In this document: one piece after another, positions 34,953 through 38,159 of the stretch
Layout: each line of letters starts with the position of its first letter
Position numbering within the stretch: the stretch's first letter is position 1
Assembly (NCBI GenBank): GCA_031271005.1
Contig: JAISWT010000018.1
Location: forward strand, 1-38,159
Direction: 5' to 3'
DNA length: 38,159 nucleotides
DNA from: Prevotellaceae bacterium
GTDB taxonomy: Bacteria > Bacteroidota > Bacteroidia > Bacteroidales > Paludibacteraceae
The notes under the pieces: model-generated
The model's input: only the letters and a program-made list of their open reading frames with translations
What the model was told of the DNA's origin: nothing
Databases searched by the model: none
Program-made: the position numbers and the translations under genes

Positions 34953-35131
34953 AGAAAACAGTTTCGTGCGCGGAATATAATCATATTCAATATATTGCAT
35001 AATTTTTCGCATAAAAATAATATGAACCCCCCATGAGCATAAAAAAGGATTAGGCGCACACAAGGAGATGATTATTTTATAAAATATTGAATATCAAATA
35101 ATTAAAAAATATAAACAGATGAAAAGCGGGA
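34953..35131. other. Convergent spacer with an orphan gene leader
   Basis: The block 35085-35124 is 37 of 40 identical to 23797-23836, the leader and start codon of the MBL gene. Here the ATG at 35118 reads only 8 codons (MKSGIIQS) before a stop and runs into the 3' end of the opposing porT-like gene. The perfect palindrome TATTTTATAAAATA (35072-35085) also occurs at 22714-22727. Confidence 0.6.
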
Positions 35132-35842
35132 TTATTCAAAGTTAAACACCAGAGTTAACATTCTTGAACCCAATCGGTTCAGCATATTTGTATATTTGCG
35201 GTCGGTATCGCTGATGAAGCCAGAGTTTCGCTCGTTGAGCGGGGTGAGCAGGTCGTTGAAGCCGATTGCCAGTTTCAGTTCGGGCGCAAGTTTGAAGAAC
35301 GAGAAATACAGGTCGCAACCAAGCCCAAACTCCACATAAAAATCGAATGCCCGCAACAGCACAGGCTTCTCCTCGTTGCGCGACAGGTCGTAACTGACGC
35401 CCACACCGCCTATCAGATACGGCTTGTAATTGCCTGTACGCTCAGCGCTATATTTCAGATATACAGGCAGGGAAACAGGAACAGAAATAATATTGTGCCG
35501 AGTTAATTCGTTGTTAGTCAGATTTTTATAAGTAAGTTCACGCTCGGCAAACTGCAACATAGGATTTATTCGCAAATTCCAGTAATCGTGCAGCCTGAAA
35601 TCTGTAATCACCCCCACTGTAAAGCCGGGCTTCAGCCGAGCATCGGCAACAGCATACTTCACGCCGTCAAATTGCACGTCATTTTTATATCTCACATCGA
35701 AATCAAAAGCATTCAAGCCTACAAAAAAGCCGAAATGCAAAGCCCGACCGTCAATGTATGGATTGTTTTGAGCCGCGCTTCTCGCCGAAAAGGAGGAAAT
35801 TATAACAACAGAAACTGCTATTTTAAAAAATAATTTATACAT
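35132..35842 (-). CDS. porT: PorT-like outer-membrane protein (type IX secretion family)
   Basis: The protein has 236 residues. A signal peptide (about 1-24, ending RSAAQ) is followed by an 8-strand-type barrel with LHFGFFVGLNAFDFDV, FTVGVITDFRLHDYWNLR, SVPVSLPVYLKYS and a long SDTDRKYTNMLNRLGSRMLTL end that closes in VFNFE. The length and the SRM-x-LTL-x-FNFE ending match PorT/SprT, required for type IX secretion in Porphyromonas and Flavobacterium. Other small PorT-family barrels share parts of this pattern, so the exact symbol is likely but not certain. No other T9SS gene is next to it, which is common because these genes are dispersed. Confidence 0.65.
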   Translation of the reverse strand: MYKLFFKIAVSVVIISSFSARSAAQNNPYIDGRALHFGFFVGLNAFDFDVRYKNDVQFDGVKYAVADARLKPGFTVGVITDFRLHDYWNLRINPMLQFAERELTYKNLTNNELTRHNIISVPVSLPVYLKYSAERTGNYKPYLIGGVGVSYDLSRNEEKPVLLRAFDFYVEFGLGCDLYFSFFKLAPELKLAIGFNDLLTPLNERNSGFISDTDRKYTNMLNRLGSRMLTLVFNFE

Positions 35843-36159
35843 TTAACACAGTTTTTATTTTTTCTAAAAAACGTAAAACAAAAATTATTATTGCATTTTT
35901 CACGCAAAATTCACAATTTTTATTTCACGCAATTGCATTACCTGAACCGAAATTTATTGAAATAATTTTACTACTTTTGCAGTATAACATTTTTGCATTT
36001 GTTGCTACGATATAAACTTACCGACAGCAAATAACTTGTATAACGTACAATTGCCACTTTTTTTATTATAAATCAGCAAGTCGTGGAACTTGCGAAAGTT
36101 GCATTATCAGCATTTTTTTTCTTACTTTTGTACTCTAAAATTCAATTTTTTTCGGAGCA
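35843..36159. promoter_or_regulatory. Divergent spacer with promoter for the methylase gene
   Basis: On the + strand, TTG (36099-36101) and TACTTTTG (36123-36130) with a 21-bp spacer match the Bacteroidota promoter form. The predicted start is near 36137, about 23 nt before the ATG at 36160. A second + strand TACTTTTG at 35972-35979 has no fitting -33 element. No promoter for the porT-like gene is obvious. Confidence 0.55.
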
Positions 36160-38159
36160 ATGAAAAGAGATAAAGTCCGCGAAGGAGAGAACATAAAAAA
36201 GATTGCCGAAGAGTTTTTCAGCAAATTTGACTGTACCGAACTTATCGGCGACATTGATTTTGCCGTCAAACTCACGCACAAAAAACCCCTGACAGATTTG
36301 GAAACGGATTTTGAAGACGAGTATTTGCTGTGGGCGGAGGCAAAGCAAAAACAAACAGATGTTTTGGTGATGCTTGCACAACTCGTTCTCACTATTGGCA
36401 AGGCGCGGACATTTGATAAAATCAATCCTCCGGCGTTTCTCGGCTGCTTCGACAGCGAAAAAATCGCGTTTATTCCCTACCACGATATACAGCATATTTT
36501 TTACCAGAACGATTTCAACTGGAATGTTGCGCCGTCAAATCACCAAACGCGCGAATTTCAACAGGTTTATAATCAAATAGATAAAATCATTAACCACAAT
36601 TTGCCGTTCAATACATTTTTGTTCTATTTTAAAAAAGATAAAAAAGATTTGCAGCGTTTTATCCGTGAGAATTTTATTGTCGGCAAATCGGACACAACAA
36701 AAATTCAGATAGATAAAAATAATTTCATTATCATTTATAATAAATGGCTTGAAACGGTGAAGCCGGCTATTGGAGTAAACTGGGAAGCCGCAAAAAAAGC
36801 CAATATTATTGACGGCGATTTTTATCTTGCCGACCTTCTGTCGGGCGACAATCAAACGATACCCGAAAAACTTAATGTCCTGCTAAAATCAAATCATTAT
36901 GTTGCCAATCGGCGTTTGAGCGAAACGGGAATGTTTTCGTTAGACACGGCAGATTTCAATGACAGTCAAAAAGCGCACAAACAGTTTTGGGCAAAGTACG
37001 CCCGTCCGCCCGAAGAAGATTATTGGGATTACATCATTGACCGTCACGATTTGCTTGTGCCTCAGGATATTAGGGAACGCAGGGGCAGTTTTTACACGCC
37101 GAGAATTTGGGTGGAAAAAAGTCAGGAATATTTAGCCAATGCTTTGGGAAAAGACTGGCAAGATGAATATTACATTTGGGATTGCTGTGCAGGAACGGGC
37201 AATTTGCTTGCCGGACTGACAAATAAAAACAATATCTGGGCGTCTACGCTGGACAAATCCGATGTGGATATTATGAAACAGAGAATTGAAAACGGCGCAA
37301 ATCTTTGGGACAGGCAGGTGTTTCAGTTCGATTTTCTGAATGATGAATTTTTACCGAAATCAAAGGGCGGCAAATTGCCTGAAGAACTTTTTGAAATAAT
37401 TTCGGACGAGCAAAAGCGGAAAAAGTTGGTTGTGTATATCAATCCGCCGTATGCGGAAACAGCAAAAAACGAAACGCACAATAAAGAGAGGATAAACAAA
37501 AGAGGCGTTTCATTTACCAAGGCGCAGAAGGAATATGCAAATAAAATAGGTATTGCTACAAAAGAACTTTTCGCTCAGTTCTTAACACGAATATACGACA
37601 AGTTTCCGGGCGCAATACTCGCACAATTTTCAAAGTTGAAAATTGTGCAGGGACCTAATTTTTTGAAATTCCGCAACTTTTTTAAGGCTGAATTTAAAAC
37701 AGGTTTTATTGTGCCTGCCAATACTTTCGATAACGTTACAGGCGAATTTCCAATAGGTTTTATGATTTGGAAGTTAAACGGGAAGAAGACAATTAAAAAT
37801 ATTAACCCTGATATTTTTGACAGGGAAGCAAATTATATCGGCAAAAAAACTTTTTATGCATACGATGAAAATGTTTTTATTACAGACTGGTTTAGAAAAT
37901 ATCACACCAGAGCGGAAGACAACGGCAATATCGGTGCAATAGGTTTGTATGGCAGCGATTTTCAGCACAATAATTTTATCAGGATAACCAACAGCAAAGT
38001 TCACCCCAACCGGTGGACATATATTACAATTAAGAACCTGATAGAATCCTGCATCTATTATACCGTCCGCAAAGTCATTGCAGCCACTTGGCTCAACGAC
38101 CGCGACCAGTTCCTTTTTCCGAACAGGAAATGGGAAAAAGACATCGAATTTCAAAATGA
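36160..38159 (+). CDS. DNA N6-adenine methylase, probable fused restriction-modification enzyme (partial, right edge)
   Basis: Reading from the ATG at 36160, 666 codons stay open to the window end. The final TGA at 38157-38159 is out of frame, so the gene continues. The methylase core has the SAM motif D341-CCAGTGN (341-348) and the catalytic N428-PPY (428-431), as in gamma-class N6-adenine methyltransferases. Just before it, RRGSFYTPRIWVEKSQEYL is the common entry to such domains. The N-terminus contains IGDIDFAVK and LLWAEAKQKQTD, with D33 and E60-A-K62 spaced like a PD-(D/E)xK nuclease, so the protein could be a type IIG-like enzyme with both activities. The target-recognition part should lie downstream. 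The nuclease call is inference. Confidence 0.8.
   Translation, partial: MKRDKVREGENIKKIAEEFFSKFDCTELIGDIDFAVKLTHKKPLTDLETDFEDEYLLWAEAKQKQTDVLVMLAQLVLTIGKARTFDKINPPAFLGCFDSEKIAFIPYHDIQHIFYQNDFNWNVAPSNHQTREFQQVYNQIDKIINHNLPFNTFLFYFKKDKKDLQRFIRENFIVGKSDTTKIQIDKNNFIIIYNKWLETVKPAIGVNWEAAKKANIIDGDFYLADLLSGDNQTIPEKLNVLLKSNHYVANRRLSETGMFSLDTADFNDSQKAHKQFWAKYARPPEEDYWDYIIDRHDLLVPQDIRERRGSFYTPRIWVEKSQEYLANALGKDWQDEYYIWDCCAGTGNLLAGLTNKNNIWASTLDKSDVDIMKQRIENGANLWDRQVFQFDFLNDEFLPKSKGGKLPEELFEIISDEQKRKKLVVYINPPYAETAKNETHNKERINKRGVSFTKAQKEYANKIGIATKELFAQFLTRIYDKFPGAILAQFSKLKIVQGPNFLKFRNFFKAEFKTGFIVPANTFDNVTGEFPIGFMIWKLNGKKTIKNINPDIFDREANYIGKKTFYAYDENVFITDWFRKYHTRAEDNGNIGAIGLYGSDFQHNNFIRITNSKVHPNRWTYITIKNLIESCIYYTVRKVIAATWLNDRDQFLFPNRKWEKDIEFQN

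Noticed and set aside
38157-38159. TGA at the last three bases as the stop of the methylase gene
   Set aside because: From the ATG at 36160 the frame ends AAT-GA at the window edge, so this TGA is out of frame and the gene is truncated by the window.

Overview
The window looks like a chromosomal segment from a Bacteroidota species, most likely Bacteroidales. The gene families point that way: a TonB-dependent receptor with an N-terminal carboxypeptidase-regulatory-like domain, a PorT-like outer-membrane protein, a PpiD/SurA-type foldase that starts MATLERIRN, short aromatic-ended beta-barrels and a DUF2461 protein. So do the expression signals: AT-rich spacers, no Shine-Dalgarno sequences, an A-rich AAACAGATGAAA start context, and several copies of the Bacteroidota promoter form TTG-N(about 17-23)-TAnnTTTG. 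I see no tRNA, rRNA, CRISPR array, transposase or prophage genes.

Layout. 1-2264: a possible C-terminal gene fragment at the left edge, a small outer-membrane beta-barrel gene and cinA, closed by a clear hairpin terminator. 2469-13529: six genes on the + strand with overlaps or very short gaps and their own promoter. They encode a penicillin-binding-protein-like transpeptidase, a lipoprotein/polytopic protein with a SEDS (RodA/FtsW)-like C-terminus, a membrane protein with a helical domain, a small soluble protein that may be a GTPase-fold relic, a divergent P-loop GTPase-like protein, and a large membrane-anchored partner. This is the part of the window that looks undescribed. 13684-34952: mostly housekeeping and envelope genes: a TonB receptor (-), pdxA, a PpiD-like foldase, a lipoprotein, cardiolipin synthase (-), a DUF2461 protein, an MBL hydrolase, a LolC/E-like permease (-), a nucleotidyltransferase, a LysM lytic transglycosylase, a small MerR regulator, a porin, ispE (-), then a cobalamin riboswitch upstream of the anaerobic ribonucleotide reductase pair nrdD-nrdG. 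35132-38159: a PorT-like gene (-) and the first 2000 nt of a DNA N6-methylase gene, probably a fused restriction-modification enzyme, that runs off the right edge.

How the genes work together (inference). The six-gene cluster pairs two partners of a septal or elongation-type peptidoglycan synthase (SEDS glycosyltransferase plus class-B-PBP-like transpeptidase) with a GTPase-like switch and membrane-anchored partners. This suggests either a dedicated GTPase-controlled cell-wall machine or a conflict-type system acting on the envelope. In the nrd operon, the B12 riboswitch should reduce production of a B12-independent reductase when cobalamin is plentiful, which predicts a B12-dependent class II reductase elsewhere in the genome.

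Non-coding pattern. Nearly every long spacer in the second half, and a few others, carries short tandem arrays whose units differ in sequence but almost always have a period of exactly 7 bp. They resemble the heptanucleotide STRR repeats of cyanobacteria in form. Two palindromic, MITE- or REP-like elements lie inside or next to such arrays.
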